A stretch of 64,000 nt of DNA from Clostridiales bacterium (GTDB lineage: Bacteria; Bacillota; Clostridia; Peptostreptococcales; Anaerovoracaceae), in contig CP042469.1 in the NCBI GenBank assembly GCA_015243575.1, forward strand, positions 1,454,929 through 1,518,928, read 5' to 3'. A program made the translations under genes and the position numbers. Of the stretch, positions 1 to 9,953 are shown one piece after another (the first letter of the stretch is position 1; each line of letters begins with the position of its first letter). The notes beneath the pieces were generated by a model, which had not been told where the DNA came from, searched no databases, and was given only the letters and a program-made list of their open reading frames with translations.

Positions 1-840
1 GGCGTAGGCATTGGTGTACTCGCACAGCCGCAGCTATCCGTTAAATTCATGACTGTAAAAAGCGGACGAGAGTTAAACCGTGCGGTTCTCTCCGGAGGAG
101 TTTTCATCCTGTTCATGACTGGTGTTGCATTCTCTGTGGGAGCCCTCTCAAACGTTGCATTCTATAATGCATCCGGCCAGATATCCGTTGTTGCTGCTGG
201 TTCTAATGACAGCATCATCCCAACCTTTATCAAAGTTTTCCTGCCAGAATGGTTCGGCGGCATTTTCCTGGTCATCCTTCTGGCTGCCGGAATCTCAACT
301 TTGAATGCTCTGGTTCATACCATGGGAACTGCTCTTGGACGTGATTTTCTGAAACAGTCTCTAAAGTTGAAAACAAAAACCATAACATTGACACGAATTG
401 CAATGTTGATCGGTCTTATCATCAGTACCATGCTTGCATGGTTGTCCAGTATGCTGGATGCAAGTATGGCGATTATCGCCATCGGCACCTCATTATTCTT
501 CGGACTTTGTGCAGCAACCTTCTTACCTACCTACTTTGCAGCCCTGTATTTCAAGAAGTTTCCAAGGAAAGCTGCCCTTGCAAGTATTATGACCGGTTCT
601 GCTGCAAGCCTTTTCTGGCTGCTCTTTGTTCAGGAAAAAACCGCCGGCAGTCTTCAGATCTGCAATCTTCTCTTTAAAACAACTTCCATTGTAAAGGGTA
701 CTGCATTGCAGACACTTTCCATGGTCGATGCCATTGTTGTCGCACTTCCCCTTTCCATTCTTGCTGCTGCGATTGCATGGGCAATCGTAGGCAATGCACA
801 AGAAGAAGAAGCCAGCGCTGCATTCAATACAGCAAACTGA
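1..840 (+). CDS. Sodium:solute symporter (SSS family), C-terminal part
   Basis: The reading frame is open from base 1 to the stop at 840, so the gene begins outside the window; the Met at 49 is internal. The start of the visible part reads GIGVLAQPQLSVKFM, a typical mid-protein SSS-family stretch, followed by TVKSGRELNRAV and about six hydrophobic membrane segments. It is a Na+-coupled uptake protein of the cytoplasmic membrane. The substrate cannot be told from this part. A strong hairpin terminator follows, and the next gene converges on it from the other strand. Confidence 0.85.
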   Translation, partial: GVGIGVLAQPQLSVKFMTVKSGRELNRAVLSGGVFILFMTGVAFSVGALSNVAFYNASGQISVVAAGSNDSIIPTFIKVFLPEWFGGIFLVILLAAGISTLNALVHTMGTALGRDFLKQSLKLKTKTITLTRIAMLIGLIISTMLAWLSSMLDASMAIIAIGTSLFFGLCAATFLPTYFAALYFKKFPRKAALASIMTGSAASLFWLLFVQEKTAGSLQICNLLFKTTSIVKGTALQTLSMVDAIVVALPLSILAAAIAWAIVGNAQEEEASAAFNTAN

Positions 841-856
841 TTTTGCAGCAAAGCAT

Positions 857-897
857 AAAACAGGCAATGAAATCCCTGCGATTTCATTGCCTGTTTT
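857..897. terminator. Bidirectional hairpin terminator
   Basis: A perfect 18-bp inverted repeat (aaaacaggcaatgaaatc at 857-874 and its complement at 880-897) has a 5-base loop. A-rich and T-rich flanks allow it to end the symporter gene on the plus strand and the convergent GGDEF gene on the minus strand. Confidence 0.9.
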
Positions 898-940
898 GTT
901 ATTTTTCATTACTCTTTCATTTTTTATCATAACAGAAGCT

Positions 941-2404
941 TCAAATACGGTTCTTTTCGTCATCCATAACCCAGTTATCTTTGCCGTTTGCCTTGGCCTG
1001 ATATAGTGCTTGGTCGGCGCGATAAATGAGGGCATCTTCATTATCATTTTCAAGAGCACGTGTAATACCAAGACTGACCGACATGTTATACAGCTTGAAG
1101 GAAGGATCTTTTCTAACAATCTCGAAAAACGCCTCAAGGATTTTGATTACTTCCTGTCTGTCGCTAAAACAATAGCCCGCAAATTCATCTCCGCCCCATC
1201 GGCAAACCAATCCTTTTTTTGAAAATGCTTCGGAAGCAAACCTGCTGATTTCTTGCAGCATTTGATCTCCTTTCAGATGTCCCTGTGTATCGTTGACATG
1301 CTTAAAGTTGTCCAGATCAAATACGAACACGAACAGCGATTCCTGTTCTGATGTAATGTTGATTGCTTTTGCCAGGGTCTCGTTGAAATTACGGCGGTTG
1401 GGCAGCCCGGTCAGCAAGTCGGTGCGAAGCAGACCAAGCATTAACTGATCATTTTTCTTGACAATACCATTGGTGATGATTAGTACTAGCAATACCACGA
1501 TTGTATAGATGAGCGCATCCCTCGTCGTTTGCGCATACATGGAGCTTGCAAGCACAGAAGTATCCTTTTTAATGAGCAAATACCAGTTTAGTTCTTCAAT
1601 ATACCGAACGATATAATATCCGTGAAAAGATTGCTCTTTGAATTGCAACACTTGTAAGGAATCGTGATTGTTCAGGATTTTCTCCCTATTTTCACTCAGT
1701 ATTTCTGCATCGAACACGTTTTCCGTACTGATGTCATTCAAGCTCGTATTGATCTGAACGGTGCCGTCTTCTCCAAACAGCAATGCATCCAGATTATAAT
1801 CATCTTCAAAGGCTTTCAGTAAACTCTGAACCTGATCCAACTCAAGCCCAACACCGGTAACACCTAAAAGCTTCCCGTCCTCGTCCGTCATGCGGCAGTT
1901 CACAAAAACCGAGAGGCTCCCTTTGTTGGCCTCATCCGTATCAACGTCCAAATCATACACATAATCGCTATTGACAAATTCATAGTACCAAATATCATGA
2001 TCATTGTTATCGCTGATCACTTTGTTCAACCCATTGAAATGGTAATAATTTTTGGAGCTTTCGGAAACCAGAAATACGGAGTCATAATTATATTTTTTCT
2101 TCAAACCCAGCAAGTATTGACGCAATTCCAACTGATGTTCCAACGTATCGTTCGCCTTTTCACTTTCCAGCCAACCCTTGAGGAAGCTGTCGTTAGCCAT
2201 AGTCAACGAAACAAAAATGGGTTTCGTCAGCTCATTTCTGATGTCTGAGTAGATATTGGTTGAAGTCAGTTTTGAGATATTTACAATATCGTCTTCAATG
2301 ATTTTACTGTAGGTATGATAGCTGGTAAATGCTACAGCAGCAAACCCTGCAAAAATAATAAGTGATATCAGTATGTTTACTTTCAGTTTCAATTTTCGAT
2401 CCAT
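941..2404 (-). CDS. Membrane diguanylate cyclase with Cache-type sensor and GGDEF domain
   Basis: The 487-residue protein has a membrane segment at about residues 10-32 and an extracellular region of about 250 residues that looks like a Cache sensor. A second membrane segment near 285-310 precedes a C-terminal GGDEF domain with the intact motif WGGDEFAGY and the preceding DLLTGLPNRRNF. This family makes c-di-GMP from GTP. I see no RxxD inhibitory site just before the GGDEF motif. The gene stands alone. The type IV pilus operon at the other end of the window is a plausible c-di-GMP-responsive target, but that link is inference. Confidence 0.92.
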   Translation of the reverse strand: MDRKLKLKVNILISLIIFAGFAAVAFTSYHTYSKIIEDDIVNISKLTSTNIYSDIRNELTKPIFVSLTMANDSFLKGWLESEKANDTLEHQLELRQYLLGLKKKYNYDSVFLVSESSKNYYHFNGLNKVISDNNDHDIWYYEFVNSDYVYDLDVDTDEANKGSLSVFVNCRMTDEDGKLLGVTGVGLELDQVQSLLKAFEDDYNLDALLFGEDGTVQINTSLNDISTENVFDAEILSENREKILNNHDSLQVLQFKEQSFHGYYIVRYIEELNWYLLIKKDTSVLASSMYAQTTRDALIYTIVVLLVLIITNGIVKKNDQLMLGLLRTDLLTGLPNRRNFNETLAKAINITSEQESLFVFVFDLDNFKHVNDTQGHLKGDQMLQEISRFASEAFSKKGLVCRWGGDEFAGYCFSDRQEVIKILEAFFEIVRKDPSFKLYNMSVSLGITRALENDNEDALIYRADQALYQAKANGKDNWVMDDEKNRI

Positions 2405-2586
2405 ATAAACTCCTGCTGATTTCTTTCAATTAAGACGCTAAAACATTACATAACATAATGTTAATACTAACGTAACGTCCACAAAAAATCAAGCAAAGGT
2501 CGTATCTCATTCAATGGATTTCGTTTCAGAGAAAACAGAACAATACTTCCTTTATAAACTTTTACCGCTCATTGAATTAAAGTTTG

Positions 2587-3759
2587 TTAAATTCTAGCAA
2601 CACCGCTTCTTCTGGCCGCTTCTGCAACAGCATTGGCCACAGTATTTTTGATACGTGGATCAAAGGCAGCTGGTATGATATAATCCGATTTTAGTTCTGC
2701 GTCAGATACCAGACCTGCGATTGCATAGGCTGCTGCAATTTTCATATCATCGTTGATGTCATTTGCACGTACATCCAATGCACCCCTAAAAATCCCAGGG
2801 AACGCCAGCACGTTGTTGATCTGATTGGGAAAATCGCTGCGGCCGGTTCCAACCACTGCCGCTCCGGCTTCCAGCGCCAAATCAGGCATGATTTCCGGAG
2901 TGGGATTTGACATGGGGAATAGAATCGCACCCTTTGCCATACTGCGAACCATCTCCTGGGTTACGGTACCCGGTGATGACACGCCGATAAATACATCCGC
3001 ACCTTTCAGCACATCCGCCAGACTTCCTTTTTTCTTGCTGAGGTTTGAGATCTTTGCCATCTCAGCCTTTTCTGCATTTAATCCCTCTCGGCCGTCGTAA
3101 ATCGCACCTTGCCGGTCGCACATCACAACATCTTTCAGGCCCATAGCCATCAGCAGTTTGATAATCGCAACGCCTGCCGCCCCAGCACCAAGCGTAACGA
3201 CTCTGATCTCACGCAGATCTTTTTTAACGAATTTTAAAGCATTGATAAGCGCCGCCAGCGTAACCACAGCAGTTCCATGTTGGTCATCGTGAAAAATGGG
3301 AATATCGCAGCGTTCTTTCAGCTTTCGCTCTATTTCAAAGCATCTGGGTGCCGCGATGTCCTCAAGGTTGATTCCACCGAAGCTTCCCGCCAGCAAGGTG
3401 ACAACATTTACGATGTCATCCACTTCCTTTGACCTCACGCAGAGCGGAATAGCCTCCACATCACCAAAAGCCTTGAACAGCACACACTTCCCTTCCATCA
3501 CGGGCATGCTGGCTTCCGGACCGATATCGCCAAGGCCAAGCACCGCGGTTCCGTCTGAAATAACCGCTACAGTGTTCCATCGACCGGTAAGTTCATAGCT
3601 CTTGTTTACGTCCTTCTGTATCTCCAGACAGGGCTGTGCTACTCCCGGCGTATATGCAAGGGATAATTCCTCCTTTGTGGTCACCGACATTTTGGGCACG
3701 ATCTGCTGCTTTCCGCGCCACTGATAATGTAATTTTAATGATTCCTGTGCATAGTCCAT
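2587..3759 (-). CDS. Malic enzyme (NAD(P)-dependent, decarboxylating)
   Basis: The 390-residue protein has the length of the short bacterial malic enzymes. It shows the family signatures AYTPGVAQPC near residue 35, FHDDQHGTAVV in the middle, a dinucleotide-binding stretch LGAGAAGVAI, and FPMSNPTPE. It converts malate to pyruvate and CO2 with reduction of NAD(P). Eleven bases separate it from the upstream aspartase gene, so they are probably co-transcribed. Together they would feed aspartate through fumarate and malate to pyruvate, with a fumarase needed from elsewhere. Cofactor preference cannot be decided here. Confidence 0.95.
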   Translation of the reverse strand: MDYAQESLKLHYQWRGKQQIVPKMSVTTKEELSLAYTPGVAQPCLEIQKDVNKSYELTGRWNTVAVISDGTAVLGLGDIGPEASMPVMEGKCVLFKAFGDVEAIPLCVRSKEVDDIVNVVTLLAGSFGGINLEDIAAPRCFEIERKLKERCDIPIFHDDQHGTAVVTLAALINALKFVKKDLREIRVVTLGAGAAGVAIIKLLMAMGLKDVVMCDRQGAIYDGREGLNAEKAEMAKISNLSKKKGSLADVLKGADVFIGVSSPGTVTQEMVRSMAKGAILFPMSNPTPEIMPDLALEAGAAVVGTGRSDFPNQINNVLAFPGIFRGALDVRANDINDDMKIAAAYAIAGLVSDAELKSDYIIPAAFDPRIKNTVANAVAEAARRSGVARI

Positions 3760-3770
3760 GATAAAACCTC

Positions 3771-5213
3771 CTAGTTTTTCAACAGTTCTGCGCCGGAAAT
3801 TCCCGGCTCTGTCATGGAAAAAGGATTCAGAATGATATCGAGTTCCTCACCTGTCAATAGTTTTTCGCGAAGAAGCAATTCCCGTACCGATACGTCAGTG
3901 GAAATGGCTTCCTTTGCTATCTCTGCTGCCTTTTGATATCCGATGTGCGGAGATACGGCGGTGATAATTCCTACACTGTTTTCCACCATGGCTTGGCAGC
4001 GCTCTACATTGGCCGTAATTCCTGTAATGCAGTTGTCAACGAGCGTTCGAACCGCGTAGGTAATCGTCTCGATGGACTGAAACAGGTTATAAAAAATGAT
4101 TGGTTCAAACGCATTCAGCTCAAGCTGCCCAGCTTCTGCGGCCAAGGTCACGGTGATGTCGTTACCAATGATATTAAAGGCAACCTGATTTACAACCTCA
4201 GGAATCACGGGATTGACCTTTCCAGGCATGATGCTGGAACCGTTTTGTTTCGGCGGCAGATTAATTTCTCCAAATCCGGTTCTTGGACCGGAGGACATGA
4301 GCCGCAGATCATTTGAAATTTTCGAAAGGTTCACTGCGCAAGATTTCGTCACACCGGAAACGGTAACATAACCATCGAGATTTTGAGTTGCGTCGATCAA
4401 ATCACTGGCCTGCGTCAAATTCAGTCCCGTGATTTTATCTATATTCTCCACCACGCGCAGGAGGTATTGTTCATCAGCATTAAGTCCTGTACCAATGGCT
4501 GTACCGCCGAGGTTTAAGCTGCGCATTTCATCTTTTGCTGTTTCAAACCTTGCAATATCACGTTTAATCGCAGCGGCATACGCACGGAACTCCTGGCCGA
4601 GACGGATCGGCACAGCATCTTGCATTTGTGTCCTCCCCATCTTTATCACACCATCAAATTCCTCTGCTTTTGCGATGAACGCATCGTACAGGCGATATAA
4701 TTCGGCTTGTGCTTTGATCATCAGCTTGAGTGAAGTAATTCTGCCGCAGGAAGGAAATACATCATTGGTGGATTGCCCGTAATTCACGTGGTCGTTGGGA
4801 TTCACGAGCAGGTAATCTCCTTTGGTCCCTCCCAGAAGCTCAATGGCACGGTTGGCGATGACTTCATTTGCATTCATGTTAAGGCTTGTGCCCGCACCCC
4901 CTTGAATGGGGTCCACGATAAATTGGTCGTGCAGTTTTCCGGAAATAATCTCGTCACATGCTGTTACAATTGCATCGGTGCGCTTTTTGTCCAGTCTGCC
5001 GACCTCATAATTTGTTAAGGCGGCGGCTTTTTTGATTGCAGCGATGCTGTTCACAATCTCCTGATGCATAGTAAGCCCCGTAATGGAAAAATTTTCAGCC
5101 GCACGTAATGTCTGAACACCATAATATGCATGCTCCGGAACTTCCTTCGTACCGATGGAATCGTGTTCAAGACGGAACGTTTGATCCTGCTTATATTGTT
5201 TTGACATGGTCAT
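3771..5213 (-). CDS. aspA: Aspartate ammonia-lyase (aspartase)
   Basis: The 480-residue protein belongs to the fumarase/aspartase superfamily and carries the signature GSSIMPGKVNPVIPEV, with QGGAGTSLNMNANEV and GRTQMQDAVP further upstream. The residues around the signature and the overall length fit aspartase rather than fumarase C. It deaminates L-aspartate to fumarate and ammonia. A second Met three codons in is an alternative start. It is first in a two-gene unit with malic enzyme and is divergent from a LysR regulator, which is the likely controller. Confidence 0.92.
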   Translation of the reverse strand: MTMSKQYKQDQTFRLEHDSIGTKEVPEHAYYGVQTLRAAENFSITGLTMHQEIVNSIAAIKKAAALTNYEVGRLDKKRTDAIVTACDEIISGKLHDQFIVDPIQGGAGTSLNMNANEVIANRAIELLGGTKGDYLLVNPNDHVNYGQSTNDVFPSCGRITSLKLMIKAQAELYRLYDAFIAKAEEFDGVIKMGRTQMQDAVPIRLGQEFRAYAAAIKRDIARFETAKDEMRSLNLGGTAIGTGLNADEQYLLRVVENIDKITGLNLTQASDLIDATQNLDGYVTVSGVTKSCAVNLSKISNDLRLMSSGPRTGFGEINLPPKQNGSSIMPGKVNPVIPEVVNQVAFNIIGNDITVTLAAEAGQLELNAFEPIIFYNLFQSIETITYAVRTLVDNCITGITANVERCQAMVENSVGIITAVSPHIGYQKAAEIAKEAISTDVSVRELLLREKLLTGEELDIILNPFSMTEPGISGAELLKN

Positions 5214-5299
5214 TGATCCTCTCTTTCAAGTCTTTCCTCATTTGAAAACTCCCTCGCTGCAGTCGCGGAAGCCCCCTGTTTCCCTCATTATATCGTTGC

Positions 5300-5465
5300 C
5301 CCCTGTTAAAGACAAATATAAATAAAGATATGTAAGCCATAAACAAATATAAATATTCACATCCATAATCTTGCATTCTTCAGGTTTTCTTTTATAATAT
5401 CATTATATTAATGAATTAATACGAATGGAATATTCATAACTTTCAATTTATAGTGAGGTTCCGAC
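5300..5465. promoter_or_regulatory. Divergent control region between aspA and the LysR regulator
   Basis: This AT-rich stretch lies between two divergent genes. It contains an inverted repeat ATGAAT-N15-ATTCAT (5411-5416 and 5432-5437), the form expected of a LysR-type operator. It also has a direct repeat of acaaatataaata at about 5312 and 5342. Several TATAAT-like boxes are present. The operator call is inference from palindrome shape and position. Confidence 0.5.
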
Positions 5466-6407
5466 ATGTTCACAAACAAAAAGTATGTTTACGAGGTTTA
5501 TAGAGCGAAGAGCTTTTCAAAAGCGGCGGAAAAGCTTTTCATTTCCCAGCCATCACTCAGTCTAACCATAAAAAAAATCGAGGACCGTATTGGTTCTCAA
5601 CTTTTTGATCGCAGTACCACACCAATCCAACTGACGGAATGCGGTGAGGAATATATCAAAGGTGCCGAAAAAATCATGGATATTGAAAACAGCTTTGAGA
5701 TGTATCTCAGCGACCTGAATGATCTGAGAACGGGCAGCCTTGCCATCGGGGCCAGCAACTTCTTTACCTCCTATATCCTGCCGCCCATGATTGCCAGATT
5801 TAAGTCCCAATATCCTCTGGTAGCGGTCAATCTGATCGAGGCCGACACTGCGCGCCTCGAGAAACAGCTGTATTCTGGAGCATTGGACCTGATTATCGAT
5901 AATTATCCGTTTAACGAAACCCACTATAAAAAACAGCTTTTTCATCGCGAACAAATGATTTTAGCGGTTCCGGAAACGCTCGATTTGAATAAACACGTAA
6001 GAAAATACCGACTGACTGCGGAAGATATTATGCGTGGCAAACATCTTGGCCCTGCCATGGACGCGATCCCACTTGAGCAAGCAGATGGCACACCGTTCAT
6101 ATTTCTGAGGTACGGCAACGATACAAGGGATCGGGCAGACAAAATTTTCTCAGAGAACAATATCAAGCCGAACATTGTGCTGGAGCTGGATCAGTTGGCA
6201 ACAGCCTACCACGTTGCCTGCCATGGCATTGGGGCTACACTGGTCAGCGATACATTGGTTCGCAACATCCCGCCGGATCACCGAATGATCTATTATAAAA
6301 TCGACAGCCAGTATGCAATTCGGGAGAATTATTTCTATTTCAAGATGAATAAGTATCTCACCCGAGCAATGCAGGAGTTTCTGCAGCTTGCATCCAAGCC
6401 TCGATAA
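5466..6407 (+). CDS. LysR-family transcriptional regulator
   Basis: The 313-residue protein begins with a winged helix-turn-helix (AKSFSKAAEKLFISQPSLS, residues 15-33) and has a LysR substrate-binding region from about residue 90. GAGG lies before the ATG. It is divergent from aspA-malic enzyme, which suggests it controls amino-acid or dicarboxylate catabolism there. The effector is unknown. Confidence 0.9.
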   Translation: MFTNKKYVYEVYRAKSFSKAAEKLFISQPSLSLTIKKIEDRIGSQLFDRSTTPIQLTECGEEYIKGAEKIMDIENSFEMYLSDLNDLRTGSLAIGASNFFTSYILPPMIARFKSQYPLVAVNLIEADTARLEKQLYSGALDLIIDNYPFNETHYKKQLFHREQMILAVPETLDLNKHVRKYRLTAEDIMRGKHLGPAMDAIPLEQADGTPFIFLRYGNDTRDRADKIFSENNIKPNIVLELDQLATAYHVACHGIGATLVSDTLVRNIPPDHRMIYYKIDSQYAIRENYFYFKMNKYLTRAMQEFLQLASKPR

Positions 6408-6449
6408 CCTTTTTGAGCAATCGCTTTATTGTAGAGATTTTCTTCTCTA

Positions 6450-6483
6450 AAAAAGCCAGCCCTTCATGAGAGGCTGGCTTTTT
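6450..6483. terminator. Hairpin terminator
   Basis: The inverted repeat aaaaagccagcc ... ggctggcttttt is followed by T-rich sequence on the plus strand and A-rich sequence on the other side. It ends the LysR gene and also the long leftward block that finishes at 6515. Confidence 0.85.
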
Positions 6484-6514
6484 CAGTTTTTTTGTAAATC
6501 ATTTTATATACAAG

Positions 6515-7594
6515 TTACAATACAAGAGAAATGTGATTCCCATTCTCTCCACTCCACTGATGTTCTTTGGTCAGACCAAGCACCATCTTGATGGACAGCT
6601 CCCCAGCCTGCTCCTCGAAGGGATTAAAGCTGGGACCGCTGTAGAAAATCGCCGCCTCGCAGGAGCCATCCAGTTCTGAGACCGAGACCGAAAACCGCAG
6701 GGGAAGCGTCTCTCCTCCCCTGCCAAGGAGCGTCTGTACGCACAATTCCTCAAACACCAACTGCAAATTGTTGATCTGCCTCTGTGAAAGAAGCTGTCTT
6801 CGTCCAAACTCCTCTATGCCGGTATTGACCTCGATAAAATCAAAGGTAGATGATTCGATTACTCGTTCGAAGGTCTTGAGCCGTTTCACGAAGGCCCTGG
6901 TGCGCTCTCTCTTAGGGCAATCAAAGATCTGCTCCGGCGGACCATCCTCGTAGATACCGCCTTCATCCATGTAAAAGACACGGGTAGACACGTCCCGGGC
7001 AAACTTCATCTCGTGGGTAACGATCATCATCGTCAGCCCCTCTCTGGCCAGAGACCGAATGACAGCCAGCACCTCGCCCACCATGGTTGGGTCCAGCGCT
7101 GAAGTAGGCTCATCGAAGAGGATGATTTCCGGCTTCATGGCTAAGGCCCGTGCAATGGCAACACGCTGTTTTTGACCTCCGGACAGTTCGTCCGGGTAAT
7201 TGAGTGCTTTTTCAACGAGACCCACGGTAGTGAGCAGGCGAAGCCCTTCATCGTATGCCTGCTGTCTGGACAACTTCAACAAATCCACAGGCCCTAGCAT
7301 AATGTTCTCGATCACGGTCAAGTGAGAGAACAGGTTGAAGGACTGAAAAACCATCCCCATCTTGCGCCGGACCGCGGGAATGTCTGCGCCTTTTTTTGTT
7401 ATGACCTCTCCGTCCACGACGATTTCGCCGGAGGTCGGTGTCTCCAAAAGATTCAGGCACCGCAGCAGCGTCGATTTACCTGTACCAGAGGGACCAATGA
7501 TGGAAATCACCTCTCCTTTTTTAATTTCCACGTTGATGTCAAAGAAAGGCGTAACATTGGGATATTCTTTTTTTAAATTCTTAATGGAAATCAT
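6515..7594 (-). CDS. Amino-acid ABC transporter ATPase fused to a degenerate RsbW-like HATPase domain
   Basis: Residues 1-240 are a GlnQ-type ABC ATPase with Walker [10 protein letters not shown] (34-42), signature LSGGQ (137-141) and Walker [12 protein letters not shown]. The usual family length is about 245 residues; here another 115 follow. The extra part, residues 245-359, has the pattern of an RsbW/SpoIIAB-type HATPase. It has an N-box-like helix with FEELCVQ where an Asn is expected last, a G1-like YSGPSFNPF where DNG is expected, and a final strand NHISLVL. The Mg-binding Asn and adenine-binding Asp are missing, so ATP binding in this domain is unlikely. The gene overlaps the binding protein-permease gene by 14 bases. 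I infer the tail is a docking site for the STAS protein. Confidence 0.88.
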   Translation of the reverse strand: MISIKNLKKEYPNVTPFFDINVEIKKGEVISIIGPSGTGKSTLLRCLNLLETPTSGEIVVDGEVITKKGADIPAVRRKMGMVFQSFNLFSHLTVIENIMLGPVDLLKLSRQQAYDEGLRLLTTVGLVEKALNYPDELSGGQKQRVAIARALAMKPEIILFDEPTSALDPTMVGEVLAVIRSLAREGLTMMIVTHEMKFARDVSTRVFYMDEGGIYEDGPPEQIFDCPKRERTRAFVKRLKTFERVIESSTFDFIEVNTGIEEFGRRQLLSQRQINNLQLVFEELCVQTLLGRGGETLPLRFSVSVSELDGSCEAAIFYSGPSFNPFEEQAGELSIKMVLGLTKEHQWSGENGNHISLVL

Positions 7595-9896
7595 TTGTCA
7601 CTACTCCTTTCACAGCGCGTTTCCGCCGCTTGGGGTCCAGACTGATTTCCAGACGCGATAACAGCGCAGTCAAAATATTCGCAACCAGGAAGTAGATCAC
7701 CGCCGTTGCAATCAGCGGAAAAAATGCCTCTAAGGTGCGGCTGCGGATGATGTCGCTGACCTTGGTGAGATCCTGAATCGCAATATAGCCTACGATTGAA
7801 GTCATCTTGACCATAGAAATAAACTCACCCTTGAAAACCGGCAGGAAATGCCGTGCTGCCTGGGGAAAGGTGATCTTCCAGAAGGTTCTGACCCTTGTAA
7901 AGCCCAAAGCATATGCTGCCTCGATCTGTCCCTTATCCACCGCGTCAATACCAGTACGCATCATCTCTGATACGTAAACACCAAAGTTGACTGAAAAACC
8001 GAAAATCGCTACCAAAACGGCAGAAATATCCAGCTTGCCGAAAATGATGTAGTAGAGAATCATCAGCAGTACCACGATTGGCGTTCCCTGGATGAGCCGG
8101 ATAAATGCCGCTGCAAAAAGAGAGGCCAGGCGGTTTTTGCTGCGCCTTAGCATGCAGATTCCAAAGCCCAGCAGTGAGCCCAGGAGCCCCGAACAGATTG
8201 ATATGAGCACCGTGACCTTCAGACCATCCAGAACTAGCTTCCAGCGGTTTTCCGTAAGAAAGGTACGTGTGAAGCTGGCCTTCAGACTGTCCCCAAAACC
8301 CTCCTTTATTTGAGCAGAAACGGTAGCAGCGGGGTCGGCGGCTTTGCGCACAACGAAGTACAGCCCGCCATCATAATAGGAATCGCTCATATCCACTGTC
8401 TTTTTCCGTTCGTCAGTGATGGACATGCAGCCTACTGCGGCATCCGCCTTGCCGCTTTGCAGCATGGGGATCAATCCTGCAAAATCGACGCCTGTGAACT
8501 CCACCTTGCGGTCGAGAATCTCACCAATCCGCAGCATCAGCTCCAAATCATAGCCCACCGACTCTCCATTCGCTCCCACATACTCCATGGGTTCTGCACT
8601 CATCTCGTGTGACACATGTAAGGTCCCGTTTGCACCGGGATAGACGAGCTTAGGCAGAACTTTGATCCTTTCATCAGCGCCGGTCCACTTTTCCTTCATT
8701 TTGTCCAGAGTGCCGTCAGCCTTCAACCGGGCAATGGCCTCGTTCACCGGAACAGTAAGAGGACTGTCCTTTTGCAGTGCCACACCATAGTGGTCCTCAA
8801 CGATCTGCTCAGGCAGGATGACCAGATCCGGGTTTTGCGCCGCAACCAGTCTGGCCACCGGTTCGTCGGCAGGCATTGCTTCTACCTTGCTGTTCTTCAG
8901 CGCTGCGAGCATGTCGGCCCGCGTGTTAAAATAGCTGTAGTTCACATTGGGAATGACATTGTTGATCAGCTGATCCGCGATGGTGCCGGTCTGAGAGGCA
9001 ACCACCTTTCCTGAGAGCTGGTTCAGGGCAGTATACTGAGGCTCATCTGTATCAGAACCTGTTTTGACCCCTGTATCCTCGCCTGTTTCCTGACGTACCA
9101 CCAGCACCTGCGGGTTTGTGAAATAGGGTGAGGTAAACAGAAGCTTATCCGCGCGCTCAGGAGTATTGTACATGCCCATGGTCATATCAGCCTTGCTGCT
9201 GCCCATAGCGGTGATGACTGCCCCCCACTCCATATCAAGATATTCCGCTTGGTATCCCAACTCATAAAGAATTCTGTCAATGAGTTCCACATCAAGACCG
9301 GCATACTGACCGTTCATCATAAATGTGGTAGGCTCCCGGGACGATACAATGGCCACCTTAATCTTTGGTGCTCCCTCAAGTCTGGGAGTCTTTACAACAG
9401 CATAATCGGATACGTCAGGCTTGATCCAGTGGGAAATAATCTCATCCATGGTTCCATCGGCAAGATATTTGTCCACCACCGCGCTGACCTTTTGCGCCAG
9501 CTCAGGCTGGCTTTTACTGATCCCAAGACAAAGCTTTTCATCGGTCAGGGCTCCTGATCCAATTTTCAGGTTTTGATTGCTGCGGATAAAACGAAGTGCG
9601 CTGGTATAGTCCATCATGGCATAATCCAGCTTGCCCGCATCCAGTGCTGCAGTACTGTCAACATAATTCTTAAAGCTTTGACGATCCGCTTTTGGATAAT
9701 GCTCCTCCGCATAAACCTCGTTGGTAGAGCCCTCCATCACACCGATGCGGGAAGCTTCCACCGGTACACGCTGCTGGTTGTTTTGGGATGCTTCGGCAGA
9801 CGCTGATTTCGTCTTGGTATTGCAGCCTGCCAGAAGGCTTATGAGAATCAACAGGGTCAGAACAAGTGCAACTGCCCTGGAACATTTCAATCTCAT
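7581..9896 (-). CDS. Lipoprotein with four SBP_bac_3 half-domains fused to an amino-acid ABC permease
   Basis: The 771-residue protein has a lipoprotein signal (LLAGC, Cys25). Four half-domains of the amino-acid binding fold follow: a C-terminal half (about 50-157, ending [13 protein letters not shown]), an N-terminal half (178-268, [11 protein letters not shown] through [12 protein letters not shown]), a second C-terminal half (293-404, ending [14 protein letters not shown]) and a second N-terminal half (420-518). The inner membrane permease occupies about 545-755 with the EAA-type loop [20 protein letters not shown]. Order C-N-C-N means either two permuted binding units or a normal unit flanked by halves. 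The partner ATPase lies just downstream. Fused binding protein-permeases are known in Firmicutes; this half order is not one I recognise. Confidence 0.88.
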   Translation of the reverse strand: MRLKCSRAVALVLTLLILISLLAGCNTKTKSASAEASQNNQQRVPVEASRIGVMEGSTNEVYAEEHYPKADRQSFKNYVDSTAALDAGKLDYAMMDYTSALRFIRSNQNLKIGSGALTDEKLCLGISKSQPELAQKVSAVVDKYLADGTMDEIISHWIKPDVSDYAVVKTPRLEGAPKIKVAIVSSREPTTFMMNGQYAGLDVELIDRILYELGYQAEYLDMEWGAVITAMGSSKADMTMGMYNTPERADKLLFTSPYFTNPQVLVVRQETGEDTGVKTGSDTDEPQYTALNQLSGKVVASQTGTIADQLINNVIPNVNYSYFNTRADMLAALKNSKVEAMPADEPVARLVAAQNPDLVILPEQIVEDHYGVALQKDSPLTVPVNEAIARLKADGTLDKMKEKWTGADERIKVLPKLVYPGANGTLHVSHEMSAEPMEYVGANGESVGYDLELMLRIGEILDRKVEFTGVDFAGLIPMLQSGKADAAVGCMSITDERKKTVDMSDSYYDGGLYFVVRKAADPAATVSAQIKEGFGDSLKASFTRTFLTENRWKLVLDGLKVTVLISICSGLLGSLLGFGICMLRRSKNRLASLFAAAFIRLIQGTPIVVLLMILYYIIFGKLDISAVLVAIFGFSVNFGVYVSEMMRTGIDAVDKGQIEAAYALGFTRVRTFWKITFPQAARHFLPVFKGEFISMVKMTSIVGYIAIQDLTKVSDIIRSRTLEAFFPLIATAVIYFLVANILTALLSRLEISLDPKRRKRAVKGVVTNDFH

Positions 9897-9953
9897 GGTG
9901 AATCACCTTTCTTTGGAACCGTTGATTTAGGAACACGCTGATTCAATCAGTGC

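Noticed and set aside
523..1137. 204-codon minus-strand open frame across the symporter end and terminator
   Set aside because: It is antisense to the symporter and runs through the terminator hairpin; the protein has no recognisable features.
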